Shown piece after piece: positions 6,066 to 6,251 of a stretch of 6,251 nt of DNA (position 1 is its first letter; each line of letters begins with the position of its first letter). Origin of the DNA: SLJK01 sp964567295 (lineage in GTDB: Bacteria; Bacillota; Dethiobacteria; DTU022; UBA8154); NCBI GenBank assembly GCA_964567295.1, contig CAZMLU010000080.1, positions 1 through 6,251 on the forward strand, in the 5' to 3' direction. The notes beneath the pieces were generated by a model, which searched no databases, was not told where the DNA came from, and was given only the letters and a program-made list of their open reading frames with translations. The position numbers and the translations under genes are program-made.

Positions 6066-6173
6066 TTATTCATCGCTATTCCATTTCAGCAGACCATAGA
6101 CCACACAAAGAATAGTCCCTCCAATACTTAAGAGGTAGGCAGCTAACACTCCCGGATCCTCCAAACCAAGCAT
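6066..6173 (-). CDS. Symporter small accessory protein, single membrane helix, 35 residues
   Basis: The minus strand from ATG 6173-6171 to TAA 6068-6066 encodes a 35-residue peptide beginning MLGLEDPGVLAAYLLSIGG. It has one hydrophobic helix (about residues 8-29), an acidic turn LEDP before it, and a polar end KWNSDE. An AGAGGGGGG ribosome site ends about 6 nt upstream, and the symporter begins 53 nt downstream. Short peptides with a MLGLEDP-type start and a Cys-Val-Val-Tyr-Gly helix end are known immediately upstream of sodium:solute symporters and are annotated as symporter small accessory proteins. They are presumed to assist assembly or activity of the transporter, but their role is not established. 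The peptide is short enough to be missed by ordinary gene finding. The match to this type is from memory of its pattern and from position. Confidence 0.85.
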   Translation of the reverse strand: MLGLEDPGVLAAYLLSIGGTILCVVYGLLKWNSDE

Positions 6174-6201
6174 AATTTTCCCCCCTCTCTTTTGCACATT
6201 A

Positions 6202-6231
6202 CCCTCCCCGGGCATTTTGGGCCGGAGAGGG
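6202..6231. repeat. GC-rich hairpin upstream of the symporter accessory gene
   Basis: CCCTCCCCGG (6202-6211) and CCGGAGAGGG (6222-6231) form a 10-bp stem with a 10-nt loop. The single mismatch is a G-U pair in minus-strand RNA. On the minus strand it is followed by TAATGTGCAAAA, so it is not a standard terminator in that direction. On the plus strand it is followed by ATTCCTTTATTATT, a weak T-rich tail. It could be the terminator of something on the plus strand, a 5' leader structure of the symporter mRNA, or the end of a gene beyond the window. Confidence 0.45.
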
Positions 6232-6251
6232 ATTCCTTTATTATTACTGTA

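Noticed and set aside
1..6251. CRISPR array, tRNA or rRNA genes, transposase or insertion-sequence ends
   Set aside because: No regularly spaced repeats, no cloverleaf-like sequence and no transposase motif or paired terminal repeats with target duplication were seen on either strand.

Overview
The window looks like part of an anaerobic aromatic-acid degradation locus of the benzoyl-CoA type. All credible genes lie on the minus strand, so the biological order runs from high to low coordinates: a 35-residue one-helix membrane peptide (6173-6066), a sodium:solute symporter (6012-4390), a PaaK-family aryl-CoA ligase (4287-2986), two ASKHA-type ATPases matching the P and Q subunits of a Bzd-type class I benzoyl-CoA reductase (2868-2095 and 2063-1173), a small two-cluster ferredoxin (1146-865), an AT-rich gap of about 490 bp, and the first half of a crotonase resembling cyclohexa-1,5-diene-1-carbonyl-CoA hydratase (376 to beyond the window edge).

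Read together, the genes give a plausible pathway: uptake of a carboxylate (symporter plus accessory peptide), activation to the CoA thioester (ligase), ATP-driven low-potential electron transfer for ring reduction (ferredoxin to the P/Q ATPase module), and hydration of the resulting dienoyl-CoA (hydratase). The catalytic N and O subunits of the reductase, which bind the aromatic CoA ester, are not in the window. They probably lie downstream of the hydratase or elsewhere in the genome. The substrate (benzoate, a substituted benzoate, or another aryl acid) cannot be fixed from this sequence.

The host is most likely a strictly anaerobic, moderately AT-rich bacterium, probably a Firmicute of the Peptococcaceae/Desulfotomaculum kind. 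That is an inference from strong GGAGG-type ribosome sites, TTG and GTG starts, and the obligately anaerobic chemistry; there is no phylogenetic marker in the window.

Four starts differ from the longest open frame because the Shine-Dalgarno placement decides them (symporter, Q subunit, ferredoxin) or because only a TTG is available (P subunit). Structure not explained by the main genes includes a near-perfect 18-bp inverted repeat without a U-tract between ligase and P gene, a 56-codon coding-like remnant with an upstream promoter-like sequence in the 377-864 gap, and a GC-rich hairpin ahead of the accessory peptide.
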